Positions 16,878 to 25,809 of a DNA stretch of 64,000 bases are shown here, one piece after another (within the stretch, counting starts at the first letter, position 1; every line of letters starts with the position of its first letter). Both the position numbers and the translations under genes were made by a program. The notes below the pieces were generated by a model. The model had not been told where the DNA came from, searched no databases, and was given only the letters and a program-made list of their open reading frames with translations. The DNA comes from Leclercia sp. LSNIH1 (GTDB taxonomy: Bacteria > Pseudomonadota > Gammaproteobacteria > Enterobacterales > Enterobacteriaceae). Where the stretch lies: positions 248,001 through 312,000 of the forward strand of contig NZ_CP026167.1 in assembly GCF_002902985.1 (NCBI RefSeq), given 5' to 3'.

Positions 16878-17099
16878 TTACGCGTTAAGCGAAACTTCAC
16901 ACTCGCTTAATGCCATCACGGTTAAAGCAGCCATGTTGACCTCAACCAGCCCTTTTTTTTGCGCACCTTTGGGTTTGATTGGCAATTTTCCGTATGAAAT
17001 CAGGTTCTCAGCGGTGCTGCGGGACATGCCAGTGCGGCGGCAATACTCATCGAGTGGGATGTATGGATCAGGGATCACGATTGTAATGTTGGGACGCAT
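16878..17099 (-). CDS. Cox/Apl-like excisionase and regulator
   Basis: A 73-residue protein (MRPNITIVIPDPYIPLDEYCRRTGMSRS...) with a MerR/excisionase-like winged helix (YIPLDEYCRRTGMSRSTAENLISYGKL). It is the first gene of the leftward early operon, facing the repressor gene. Proteins of this type repress the lysogenic promoter and assist excision. Confidence 0.8.
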   Translation of the reverse strand: MRPNITIVIPDPYIPLDEYCRRTGMSRSTAENLISYGKLPIKPKGAQKKGLVEVNMAALTVMALSECEVSLNA

Positions 17100-17242
17100 A
17101 ATGCAAACTCCTTCGGTTACGGATACGCCAATATCCGCCGTTATTAACCAATATTCGTATAAAACTACAACGAGGAGAGCCTAGATCGTATTAAGCGACA
17201 AAGCAATACTTTTGTCGTATTTTACGAATCACTGGCTAATTT
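17100..17242. promoter_or_regulatory. Lysogeny/lysis switch region (cox-cI gap) with operator-like repeats
   Basis: The gap between divergent cox and cI contains an inverted repeat CGACAAA-N8-TTTGTCG (17196-17217). A second one, GGATA-N6-TATCC, lies at 17121-17136. The phrase CCAATATNCG occurs twice (around 17128 and 17149). These are likely sites for CI and Cox, but which protein binds which is not known. Exact promoter elements are not clear. Confidence 0.6.
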
Positions 17243-17824
17243 ATGGGCAAATTCTCTTACGGACAAATCAGCCACAGCAGCGATGTGCTCGATAGGGTCA
17301 TTGATGCTTACGGTTTTACTTCGAAACTTATGCTTGCCGAGCATTTTGATATGGCATCAAGCAGCCTGGCGGGACGATATAAACGCGGCGGATTTCCTGC
17401 AGATATGGTGGTTAGGTGCGTCGCCGAAACTGGTGCCTCACTAGAATGGTTAGCTACAGGTCAGGGCAGGAAATTTGATGATGAAGAACTCGACATTTTG
17501 AAAATGCCTCGCCGCAAAATCGTTGATGGTCTGATTTACGAAGCCGGGATGTATATGCTGGATAAAGTCTCTTTCTTACCAGGTGTTCCGCTCCCCTCCT
17601 CACCGGTATGCATACTTGAGGGCAACAGCCAGTTTATCGTTGATACCTCATTTACCGAGGTTTATGACGATCAATGGCTGGTTGATATCGAAGGCAAAAC
17701 GAGTATTCGCACCCTCACCCGCATCCCAATAAGGAAAGTAAGGGTCAGTGGCGTAGGCATGGCATTCGATTGTTCAATTGAAGATATAAAAATCTTGGGC
17801 AGAGTTGTATTAACCATAAAATAA
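17243..17824 (+). CDS. Prophage CI repressor (186/P2-like)
   Basis: 193 residues: an N-terminal helix-turn-helix (about 12-70; GFTSKLMLAEHFDMASSSLAG, then ETGASLEWLATG) and a C-terminal beta-rich oligomerisation part. This is the layout of 186-type CI. It maintains lysogeny by repressing the early promoter. No self-cleavage Ser-Lys pair is obvious, so induction probably needs an antirepressor rather than RecA; the LexA-box gene near 11.6 kb is a candidate. No clear ribosome site precedes the ATG. Confidence 0.85.
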   Translation: MGKFSYGQISHSSDVLDRVIDAYGFTSKLMLAEHFDMASSSLAGRYKRGGFPADMVVRCVAETGASLEWLATGQGRKFDDEELDILKMPRRKIVDGLIYEAGMYMLDKVSFLPGVPLPSSPVCILEGNSQFIVDTSFTEVYDDQWLVDIEGKTSIRTLTRIPIRKVRVSGVGMAFDCSIEDIKILGRVVLTIK

Positions 17825-17840
17825 ACATAAGGATTTGAAG

Positions 17841-18407
17841 ATGATTGACTACAAAACAGCATCAAAAGATCAGTTGAAAGAAGAGATGAAGCGCTTAGCG
17901 GCTACGGTATCTGACGTACCGTTTGGCACAAAAAAGGAATTCTTCCACCTTCCAGAGATTTTAAACTCCGGCGAGCAACCATTAGCAATTGCTAGCGGGA
18001 TGATGGACGGAAACACATGGCTTATTACGCTCACCAATAAGCGAGTGATTTTCCTTGATAAGGGTATGCTTTTTGGAGTTAAACAAATTGACATTAATCT
18101 CAACAATATTGTGAGTGTTGGCGGTAAAACTGGGCTGTTATTAGGTGAAATTATGATTTCAACCAGCGGCCAAAATTACACTATCAAAAATGTAATGAAG
18201 GGTTCGGTAATTCCTTTCACCAATTTAGTGAATGAGACAAGAAACACCCTTAATACCCCGGCGCGGCCACAAAAAGAACCAACCAAAGCCACTCAATCTT
18301 TTGATGAGCAAATGTCAAAAATTGAACGCCTTGCCGAAATGAAAGAAGAAGGGATATTGACGGAAGAGGAATTTCAGCAGCAGAAACAGCGCATTCTTAA
18401 CGGTTAA
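17841..18407 (+). CDS. PH-like and SHOCT domain protein (prophage cargo)
   Basis: 188 residues from an ATG with AAGGA upstream. Residues about 40-135 read as a bacterial PH domain (GMMDGNTWLITLTNKRVIFLDKG..., GLLLGEIMISTSGQNYTI). The last 35 or so are a SHOCT motif (KIERLAEMKEEGILTEEEFQQQKQRIL). The gene sits between cI and int, where P2-like prophages carry lysogeny-expressed extras, and has only 3 bp before int. Lower GC and an AT-rich codon mix set it apart from the structural genes. The role is unknown; a membrane-linked or host-protective function is speculation. Confidence 0.75.
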   Translation: MIDYKTASKDQLKEEMKRLAATVSDVPFGTKKEFFHLPEILNSGEQPLAIASGMMDGNTWLITLTNKRVIFLDKGMLFGVKQIDINLNNIVSVGGKTGLLLGEIMISTSGQNYTIKNVMKGSVIPFTNLVNETRNTLNTPARPQKEPTKATQSFDEQMSKIERLAEMKEEGILTEEEFQQQKQRILNG

Positions 18408-18410
18408 TTT

Positions 18411-19448
18411 ATGACAGTTAGAAAATTAGCCAATGGCCAATGGGTTGCTGATTTTTACACTGTAGGCAGAAGCAACGGAAAAGACGGTAAGCGTGTTCGC
18501 AAAAAATTCGCCACCAAAGGCGAGGCGCTGGCGTTTGAAAACTACACCCTTCAAAAAGTGGAGGACGCGCCCTGGCTTGGACAAGGTAAAGACAAACGTC
18601 TCCTTTCGGATCTAATCCATCTCTGGTTTGAACGGCACGGGATAACTTTACGGGATGGCGAGAAGCGCAAGAGCACTATGCTCTGGGCTGATGAGTGCAT
18701 GGGTTCGCCCTTGGCTACAGAATTTACAGCCCAGCTTTTCACAGCTTACAGGGCTAAAAGGCTGGATGGCCATTTTGCCCGAACTAAGCGCGTAACGAAA
18801 GTTTCGCCCCGCACCATGAACCTTGAGCACGCTTATTTTCTGGCGGTTTTTAATGAATTGAAGCGGCTCGGTGAATGGGATGCACCGAACCCCTTAGAAA
18901 ATGTTCGTCAGTTCAGAACCGAAGAAAGCGAGATGGCTTACCTGACTGGTGAGCAGATCGATAAGCTTTTAGAAGAATGCCGCAGCAGTTCCGCAAAAGA
19001 CCTGGAAATGATAGTGAGGGTTTGTCTATCGACTGGCGCACGCTGGGGAGAAGCTGAAAAGCTCAAACGCAGCCAGATCACTGCAGGTAAAATCACCTTT
19101 ATAAAAACGAAAGGGAAGCGCAACCGCACCATCCCGTTAGACTCAGAACTCATTGCTGAACTACCAAAGAAAAACGGCGCTCTTTTTAGCCCATGTTATT
19201 ACGCTTTCAGATCGGCGCTCGAAAGGGCGGAAATTGAATTACCGGCCGGGCAGCTGACGCACGTGCTCAGACACACTTTTGCATCTCACTTTATGATGAA
19301 CGGGGGAAACATACTGGTTTTGCAAAAAATCCTCGGTCACACCGATATTAAAATGACCATGCGTTATGCCCACTTTGCGCCTAACCACTTGGAAGAGGCG
19401 TTAAAGCTTAACCCGCTAAAATGTCGCAAAAGTGTCGCAGCAACTTAA
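18411..19448 (+). CDS. Tyrosine-recombinase integrase
   Basis: 345 residues. The catalytic set is visible: Arg211 (STGARWGE), a Lys in the KTKGKRNRTIPL hairpin, HxxR (His284, Arg287 in LTHVLRHTF), His310 (LGHTD) and Tyr319 (MRYAHF). The N-terminal SAM-like and arm-binding parts precede it. It reads toward the attachment site, which lies about 90 bp downstream. It integrates the prophage into the ileX tRNA gene. Confidence 0.95.
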   Translation: MTVRKLANGQWVADFYTVGRSNGKDGKRVRKKFATKGEALAFENYTLQKVEDAPWLGQGKDKRLLSDLIHLWFERHGITLRDGEKRKSTMLWADECMGSPLATEFTAQLFTAYRAKRLDGHFARTKRVTKVSPRTMNLEHAYFLAVFNELKRLGEWDAPNPLENVRQFRTEESEMAYLTGEQIDKLLEECRSSSAKDLEMIVRVCLSTGARWGEAEKLKRSQITAGKITFIKTKGKRNRTIPLDSELIAELPKKNGALFSPCYYAFRSALERAEIELPAGQLTHVLRHTFASHFMMNGGNILVLQKILGHTDIKMTMRYAHFAPNHLEEALKLNPLKCRKSVAAT

Positions 19449-19534
19449 GTTTATTGGACTATATAGGTTGATATTGGTTTTCTATATCACTGATTTTAAA
19501 CTAAGTTATTGTTTTTACGTTGGTCGTTATGGTT

Positions 19535-19579
19535 CTCATAATCGCTTGGTCGCTGGTTCAAGTCCAGCAGGGGCCACCA
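19535..19579 (+). repeat. attR core: 45-bp copy of the 3' end of tRNA-Ile2 (ileX)
   Basis: The run from CTCATAATCG to GGGGCCACCA equals the anticodon arm to CCA end of the enterobacterial tRNA-Ile2 (CAU) gene ileX. The preceding bases do not continue the tRNA, so this is a partial copy made by integration. The host terminator follows. In E. coli K-12, ileX lies next to yqjH, which is present further right in this window. The complete tRNA should be at the left end of the prophage. Confidence 0.85.
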
Positions 19580-19603
19580 GATTTTGGCTTTAAAATCAAA
19601 GAA

Positions 19604-19633
19604 TTAAGCCACTCCAGTGAGTGGCTTTTTTTT
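19604..19633 (+). terminator. Host terminator downstream of the tRNA 3' end
   Basis: AAGCCACTC-CAGT-GAGTGGCTT forms a perfect stem followed by a run of T. It is probably the original ileX terminator, separated from its gene by the prophage. Confidence 0.85.
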
Positions 19634-19667
19634 ACGCTAACACTAATAAGTAGCTTCTAGCACGCTC

Positions 19668-20120
19668 TCAGTGCGTCCGGTACGGCTCCCTCACATAATC
19701 CCGCAAGATATACACCAGATCGTGCAGCAGCCCGGTCAGATCCTCCGCGACTGCGCCCGGCAGCATATTCCCCAGTAACGCCTGATTCAGCGAACGCAGA
19801 TATCCCACCATCAAACAGGTATCCTGCCAGCAGTCCGGCATGGCGGAATCCGGCAGCTCATCAACGGTGAGCTGGGCAATAAGGTGTGGGGGTAAATCTT
19901 CATCACACAGTTGCGCCAGTCGGGTGAGCACGTGCGACAGCCGTCCGCATAACGCCAGACGCGCGGTAATTTCTTTAGTTTCAAGCAGAACTGTTACCAG
20001 AGCCGCGCAACGATCCGTGACCTCAAACAGGTCAGCAGAGGCAGGCAGGGGCGAGGTGAGCAAGTGGCGGATAACGCTTTCGTCAGATTCGGGGTAAGTC
20101 AGGGTTGGGATCGTAGCCAT
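19668..20120 (-). CDS. Hypothetical protein behind a C4-like leader (150 aa)
   Basis: It starts MATIPTLTYPESDESVIRHL and is acidic and leucine-rich throughout, with no recognised domain. The ATG has a strong ribosome site (AAGGAGG). That site sits inside one arm of a repeat complementary to an upstream segment of the same transcript, so translation is probably gated by RNA. In phages P1 and P4, C4-type leaders of this kind control antirepressor or toxic genes, which suggests a product that must be kept low. The frame stays open upstream into the leader for 62 codons, reminiscent of icd-ant overlap in P1. It lies just outside attR, on the host side. Confidence 0.65.
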   Translation of the reverse strand: MATIPTLTYPESDESVIRHLLTSPLPASADLFEVTDRCAALVTVLLETKEITARLALCGRLSHVLTRLAQLCDEDLPPHLIAQLTVDELPDSAMPDCWQDTCLMVGYLRSLNQALLGNMLPGAVAEDLTGLLHDLVYILRDYVREPYRTH

Positions 20121-20130
20121 AAGGCATCCT

Positions 20131-20330
20131 CCTTGTACGAGAAATAAGATCACCACCAGAGTTCCTACGCTCGGGGGGTGACGCTGACGGAGGTAGGAAT
20201 GCCGACGTACAAGGGGATCGGCCAGCCTTTCGGCTGCTCCGCCAGCGCCACTGTAATCATATCGGGATACGCGCTGGCAGGACACCAGATCGTGAATCTG
20301 GGTCACCTTGTACTAAAGCGGGTTCCTACG
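20131..20330 (-). ncRNA. C4-like antisense RNA / translational switch
   Basis: Along the minus-strand transcript three blocks occur. First is a CGTAGGAAC...GTACAAGG pair (20330 to 20306). Then comes its reverse complement, CCTTGTAC...TTCCTAC (20214 to 20193). Last is a second copy, CGTAGGAAC...GTACAAGG (20170 to 20131), that runs straight into the ribosome site of the 150-codon gene. The middle block can pair with either copy. A structured GC-rich segment (AGCCGAAAGGCTGGCC) separates them. This is the logic of C4 antisense RNA, in which two short segments mask a downstream ribosome site. The name is by architecture; no covariance search was done. Confidence 0.6.
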
Positions 20331-20392
20331 CCCGGTTGCAGGTTTCACCGCAACGAGGAGACTCTACGCCCTGCTCTCCCCCACACAAAACA

Positions 20393-20429
20393 AAAAGCGC
20401 CACCGCAAGTCATTCTTGCGAGGCGCTTT
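20393..20429 (-). terminator. Terminator of the bcs operon
   Basis: AAAGCGCC and GGCGCTTT flank an inner CGCAAG/CTTGCG stem; on the minus strand it runs into TTTTTGTTTTG. It lies 29 bp after the bcsZ stop. Confidence 0.85.
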
Positions 20430-20457
20430 CCAGAATCTCACCTTAGGAAGGTAAAAC

Positions 20458-21447
20458 TTACCTTGCCAGCGACACCAGCATCTTCAGACTCGCAGAATAG
20501 TAATCCTCCTGAGCCGTGATCTGCGGCTCGCCCGCCGGGAGTTGCCCCATCGCCAGGTCACGCACCGCCAGCAGGCCGCCGTCCATCATATAGGGCGCCG
20601 GATCGTTGGTGGTGATGTTCACCCAGGCTGGCGTCTGGGTACGGGAAAAACGTCCCCAGTAGGCGGTATATGGCGCCATCAGCGGGCTGGTTGGCTGATA
20701 CCACTTCACGTAGAGCGGCACGCGGATCGCATCGTAGCTGAAGCGCGCCGGCCACTCTTTGGCCGGGGTTACGCGCCCGTCGGCGTACAGTGAAACCCAG
20801 TCCGCCGGGAGCTGCGTGTTGCCGAAGCGCATTTTCACCAGCAGCTTCTGCCCGTCATTGATCAAATCACGCCACACCGTCAGATGGCTGCGCTTCGCGA
20901 AATCCTCCCAGGCCGGGAAGATAAAATAGGAGGGGTTGAGATTCACATGGCTGTTGAGGTTAAAGCCTTTCGCGCCAGGCAGCATCACGCGGTAACCGGC
21001 AAAGCTGATCACATTGCGGGCCACCAGCTCTTTGGTGATGGCGTCCGACGCGTTCAGGTAATTGCTGTCATTCCACTGGGTGCCCGCCTTTAACAGCGCC
21101 CAGGCGATAAAGGTATCGCCGTCGGTGGCATTGTTTTTATCCATAACCGGATCGGCGGCCACCGGGTTAAAGCGCCAGTAGAACAGGCCCGTCTGTGGGT
21201 TTTGCAGATTCTTTTTGGTCCAGCTCCAGATTTTGTCAAAACCCGCGCGATCGTTGTTGCGCACCGCCATCATCATGGCGAAGCCCTGCCCCTCGGTATG
21301 GCTCACGCTGTTGTTGCCGGTATCAATGATGCGACCATCCGGCATCAAAAACCGCGCCTTGTAACTCTCCCATGCGCTTCCAGCGAAAACCTGATGGCTT
21401 AACAACAGCCCCAGCGCCAGAACCACGATTTTAGTTCGCTGCCACAT
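20458..21447 (-). CDS. bcsZ: Endoglucanase BcsZ (cellulase, GH8)
   Basis: 329 residues with a signal peptide (IVVLALGLLLSHQVFAGS). The GH8 core includes SVSHTEGQGFAMM with the general-acid Glu52, and the segment FSYDAIRVPLYVKWY. BcsZ trims cellulose in the periplasm and is needed for normal export. Here it is last in the operon, 10 bp after bcsD, rather than between bcsB and bcsC as in the E. coli type II operon. Confidence 0.93.
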   Translation of the reverse strand: MWQRTKIVVLALGLLLSHQVFAGSAWESYKARFLMPDGRIIDTGNNSVSHTEGQGFAMMMAVRNNDRAGFDKIWSWTKKNLQNPQTGLFYWRFNPVAADPVMDKNNATDGDTFIAWALLKAGTQWNDSNYLNASDAITKELVARNVISFAGYRVMLPGAKGFNLNSHVNLNPSYFIFPAWEDFAKRSHLTVWRDLINDGQKLLVKMRFGNTQLPADWVSLYADGRVTPAKEWPARFSYDAIRVPLYVKWYQPTSPLMAPYTAYWGRFSRTQTPAWVNITTNDPAPYMMDGGLLAVRDLAMGQLPAGEPQITAQEDYYSASLKMLVSLAR

Positions 21448-21456
21448 GGCCGATCC

Positions 21457-21924
21457 TTATTGATTGTTTTGATATCTGAAATGGATAACCGTAGCCGAGG
21501 GGGATGCCTCCCGCCACAGTGAAACGTGCGATTTTCCGCCCTGCTCGCGCAGCCAGCGGGCATAGAGTCCCTCCAGCACCGCGCTGAAGGCGTGGTTCCA
21601 GGCCATCTGCTTTGCCTCTTCAGGCGGCACCGGCAATGCCGTATGCACGATGCGGATCGCCGTGTCGCTGGCATCAATATCAATATAGCCCCAGTTAAAG
21701 GCCGCCAGCCGGGCGTTGATCTGCTCTTCGAGTTCGCCCACCGTGTGCGCCAGCATCAGCGGGAAGCGCTCGCCCAGGGCGTCGCCCATCTGCACGAGAA
21801 AGGCGCGGCTCTGCGCCTCGCCGACGTTCGCCACCATCGTCTCAACCATCACGTGGATCAGTCCAAACCAGCCCGACTGGGACTGTTGATGCTGGTAATA
21901 GTGCAAAAGCTGTTGATCGTTCAT
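21457..21924 (-). CDS. bcsD: Cellulose synthase subunit BcsD
   Basis: 155 residues (MNDQQLLHYYQHQQSQSGWFGLIHVMVETM...), the size and pattern of BcsD. In Komagataeibacter, BcsD forms a periplasmic octamer that orders glucan chains. It is the marker of type I bcs operons and is absent from the E. coli K-12 operon. Its start overlaps the stop of bcsC (TAATG). Confidence 0.88.
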   Translation of the reverse strand: MNDQQLLHYYQHQQSQSGWFGLIHVMVETMVANVGEAQSRAFLVQMGDALGERFPLMLAHTVGELEEQINARLAAFNWGYIDIDASDTAIRIVHTALPVPPEEAKQMAWNHAFSAVLEGLYARWLREQGGKSHVSLWREASPSATVIHFRYQNNQ

Positions 21925-24900
21925 TACTTGTTCCCCAGAAGGTAGCGGAAGTAGAGGCTTGCGGTGCTTTCATTGTAATCACCGAAGGTGTCATACCCAA
22001 TCTGCCCGCCGATGGTCATATCTTTGTTGAGTTTGTAGTCCGTGGACGCGCGCAGGTTGTAGCCCAGGCCGTTTTCGCTGTTGCCTTTGTAGAACGCCTC
22101 TTTGGCGAAACCACGGGAGACGTAATCTTCCAGCTGGCGCTGCATGGCCGCGTCCGTCGGGAAGTACGGGCTCTCATCCTGGGAGTAAGACTGATAACCA
22201 ATCGACGCGCCTAACCCCAGGTTCCAGTTGTCATATTTCTGGGTGTAATCCACCGGGAAGGAGACGCTGATATAGTCCTGCGGACTGAAATAGCCCCCCT
22301 GCCCGTAGCTGAAGTAGCTCAGGTTTTTGTCGAAGTTCATGTAGTTCATGTTGATGCCGGCTTTCAGCTCGCGGTCGGCGGCGTAGTAAGGGCGGAAATA
22401 GACCCCCGCAGAGCCGGTGACGCTGGTGTTGCTCGGCACGTTCTCCCCGACATAGTCGTACACGCCAAACCCGGCGTAGAAACCTGCATCGGTATTATCA
22501 TAGCTCAGCTGCGCGCTGCCGCCGTTTTTGGTGACCTGGCCCCACTTCTTGCCGCTGTATTTGTCCTCAACGCCAACATAGGAGAGGAGGCTGTCTACCA
22601 CCGCACGACGCTCGCCGGTAAGCACCAGCTTGAGGTAATCGGTCAGCTGTGGCGACCACTGGATCCCACCCACGACGGTATTCAGATCCTGGCCCAGCGG
22701 CGTGGAGCCAACGTCAATTTTGTATTGATCCCCGGTGAGCGCCATCGCCACTTCCACACCCTGAGCGCTTTGCGAGCCCTGGGACGGCACCTTGATTTTG
22801 TCGATATTCGGCAGCTCAGGCGGCGTGGTGGTGGAGGCGTTATAGAGCTCTTCGGCCACGCCGCCCTGAATCAGCGCCCCGGTACCAAACCGGCGACTGG
22901 ATTCATCGAACGAGGTACCCGCATCGAGGCTTATCGGCGTGACGTTAACGTCCAGGCGGGAATCACCGAACGGCACGGTGGACCACTGCAATGGCGCCTT
23001 GATCTCGGTGAGCTTGCTGAGCCCATCTTCGCCGTCACGCGCGCGCAGGGAGGTTGATCCTCGCGCCCAGGTGGCGGTTTTATCCACCAGCATCTCCATC
23101 ATGTTATCCACCTGGCGCAGCGTACCGGCCTGGGCGGTTTCCACCGGCAGATCGGTGCGCACGGTACCCGGCGGCGCGGTCTGTGGATTACGCGCCAGCT
23201 GGGCCACCTGCCACGGCATCGCCTGGCCGTAGAGCGACGGCGACGCCGCCACCTCGCCGGTGCTGGAGGTACCCACAAACGGGTTGTCGGCCAGTGCCAG
23301 GCCGCCCAGCATTGGGGCGGTTTCACCGGTGTTATTCTGCAGGCCGAGCAGCTTGCCGCGCGCGGTGCGCAGATAGCTCATCGCCTGCTGATGGTTGCCT
23401 TCCGCCTCGGAGACCCGCGCCAGCAGCAGCAGGCGCTCCGGCGAACCGTCGTTGGTCAGCCCGGCGCTCAGCTGCTTCGCTTTATCGACATTTTTGCTGG
23501 CCAGGGCCACATCGATCGCCCCGGCCCGCGCATCCTGCTGCGGTGTATCGCGGGTCATCAGGTAGTCGTAGACCACCCCTGCCTCTTTATTCATCTTGCC
23601 GGACTGATAGACGCGGGCCATCGCAAACATCAGATCGGTGTTCTGCGGATCGTTTTGCATGGCGCGGATCAGCTTGTCGTAGGCCGCGGCATAGTTGCCC
23701 TGGGTGCGCAGACGATCGGCCTCGTTGATCACGTAGCCGTTACGAATGCTCGCCAGCTGGGTTGGCGTACTGCGGGACTGCAACTCCGGGCTGGCAAGCC
23801 AGGCCTGGGCTTCGCTGCCCAGCCCCGCCTGATTGAGCACCGCCACCTGATCGGCATAATCCCCGGCGTTACCCTGCACGCCGCGGCGCATGTTGTCGTG
23901 GACCACGCTCACCGCAGTGGTGACATCCCCGCTCTGGGCCAGCATCCGCGCCAGCTTGCCCGCATCCGCCGGGCTTTGTGGCGGACGCGCCGCCAGGGCT
24001 TACAGGGTGTTGGCCGCCGCGGTGCGATCGCCCTGCGCCAGATAGCGCTCGGCGACGTTCATCTGGAGGTTGTAGTTGACCCGCTGCGACAGCTCGCGCA
24101 TATCGCGATTCTGGCTGGGGGCTGGAATGCGCGACAGCAGGGTTTGCGACTGCTGCCAGGCGTTGTTTTCACTGGCGAACAGCGCGGCAGCGTAGAGTTC
24201 GCTGTTGCTGGCGTTCGGGCGGAAGGCCGGTGCCATGGTGTTGGCCGCCTCTGCGTCGCGTCCCTGTTTCTGCAACAGACGCGCAAGATCGAGACGCAGC
24301 CAGGGATCGGACGGATAGCGGGCCGTCCCCTGCTGCAACAGCGCAATGGCGCGCTGCGGATCGCCGTTGGCCGCCGCCTGCTGCGCCTGACGACGCAGCG
24401 GATCGGTCGGGTTGCCGCCGGAGACGCGCGGCTGGAGCCTCGCCTGCAGGCTGGCCGGCAGGGTTTGCAACATCGCCTGGGCTTCGGCGGTTTTGTTCTG
24501 CTCGCGCAGGACGTAGTAGAGGTTTTCCCGGGCCGCGCCGTTGTTCGGCTGCTCGGTCAGCAGGCCGCGCAGGGTCTGCTCCGCCGAGGTGTAATCTTTG
24601 TTATGCCGCTGGACGTCGGCGCGGAACAGCTTCGCCGCCGCCCCCTGTTCGCCACTGCGCTGGGCGAGCGGTGCGCTCAGGGCCAGCGCCTGGCTGACGT
24701 TACCCTGTTTGTAAGCCGCCTGCGCCTGGGCCAGCTGGCCGTAAAACTCGGCATCCTGCGCCTGCTGCTTGCGCTCCTCAGAGGCGCTTCCGCCCAGGCT
24801 TGCTGCACGGTTCAGGTATTGCGCGCCTGCGGCGTAGTCGCCCTTGCGCAGGGCCACGTAGCCCATCCCGGCCAGGGCGTCGGCATCTTCCGGGTTGGTC

Positions 24901-25796
24901 TTCAGCGCCTGCTCAAACTGGCTGCGGGCGGTGTCGGTATTGCCGCTGTTCAGCGCCACATAGCCTTCGCCTTTTGCCGCCCCGCCGATGCTTTTACGGA
25001 AGTAGTCCTGCACTGCGGTATCGGTGGGATGGCGCTGGAGGTAGGTCTGGTAATAGGCTTCGTCACCCGCCTGCGGCCCCAGCCAGAGCAGAGCCTGACG
25101 CAGGGATTTATCCGCGTCCTGACTGCCGCTTGCCAGATCCTGGAGAATATCCATCCCCTCGCGGCGGGTGCTCTCCTGATAGGTGAGCACTTTGCCCAGC
25201 GCAATTTTGACGTTGTTATCCTGCGGGTACTGCACGCGCAGCTGACGCAGCTCGCTCATCGCCTGCGGATAAAGGGATTTGTCCCCCGCCATGGTCAGAT
25301 AGTATTCCGGGGCCAGGCTCGGCGGCGGCTGGTTGCCGGTAAACAGGCTCTGCCAGGTGCTAAGCGCGGCGGGAATATTGCCGCTGCGCGCCTGCTGGCG
25401 GGCCAGCTCCAGCTGCCCGCGCGGCACCTGCTGCATCTGTTTGGCGTTATCCAGCGCCTGCAGATTTGCATCCTGCGGCGAGACCGCCGTTAAGCGCTCA
25501 CGCCACTGCGCGGCCCCTTTCATGTCCCCAGCCTGCTGTGACCACAGCGCCATCAGGTAGAGCGCCTGGGTGTTATTGGGGTCCACCATCAGCACTTTTT
25601 TCAGCGATTCCATCGCCAGGTTATCGTGAGACTTTTCGTGCCAGTAGTTTGCCTGGTCGAAGAGCGCTTTCAGCGCCGGGTTATTGGCCGACTGCGCGGC
25701 ATCCGCCGCCTGGGCGCCCTGAAGGCCCCCGAGCGCCAGCCCGCTGAACAGGCAAAGCACAGGCAGATGTCTGGCGGTTTTGTTTTTATTTTCCAT
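21924..25796 (-). pseudogene. bcsC: Cellulose export porin BcsC, interrupted by an in-frame stop
   Basis: Read through one stop, this encodes about 1290 residues: a signal peptide (start MENKNKTARHLP, preceded by AAGGGTGG), a long TPR region and a C-terminal beta-barrel (ending ASLYFRYLLGNK). The frame is the same on both sides of a TAA at 24000-24002 (CTG TAA GCC), with no indel. The surrounding AANTL-x-ALAARPP fits a Lys codon (AAA) changed to TAA. The break falls inside the TPR region, so a truncated periplasmic scaffold without the barrel would be made. The longest downstream fragment starts at an internal ATG (23945) and has no signal peptide. Export through this system is probably lost unless the stop is suppressed or is a sequence error. 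Confidence 0.85.
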
Positions 25797-25809
25797 AGTG
25801 TTACCACCC

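Noticed and set aside
19535..19579. A tRNA gene
   Set aside because: Only the anticodon arm to CCA end is present; the acceptor 5' strand and D arm are missing, so it is an att copy.
24000..24002. bcsC as two natural genes
   Set aside because: The downstream part has no signal peptide or ribosome site and is in the same frame, so one stop codon in one gene is simpler.
23391..25493. A 700-codon plus-strand reading opposite bcsC
   Set aside because: It is the complement of GC-rich TPR codons, has arginine/histidine-rich non-protein-like composition and no ribosome site.
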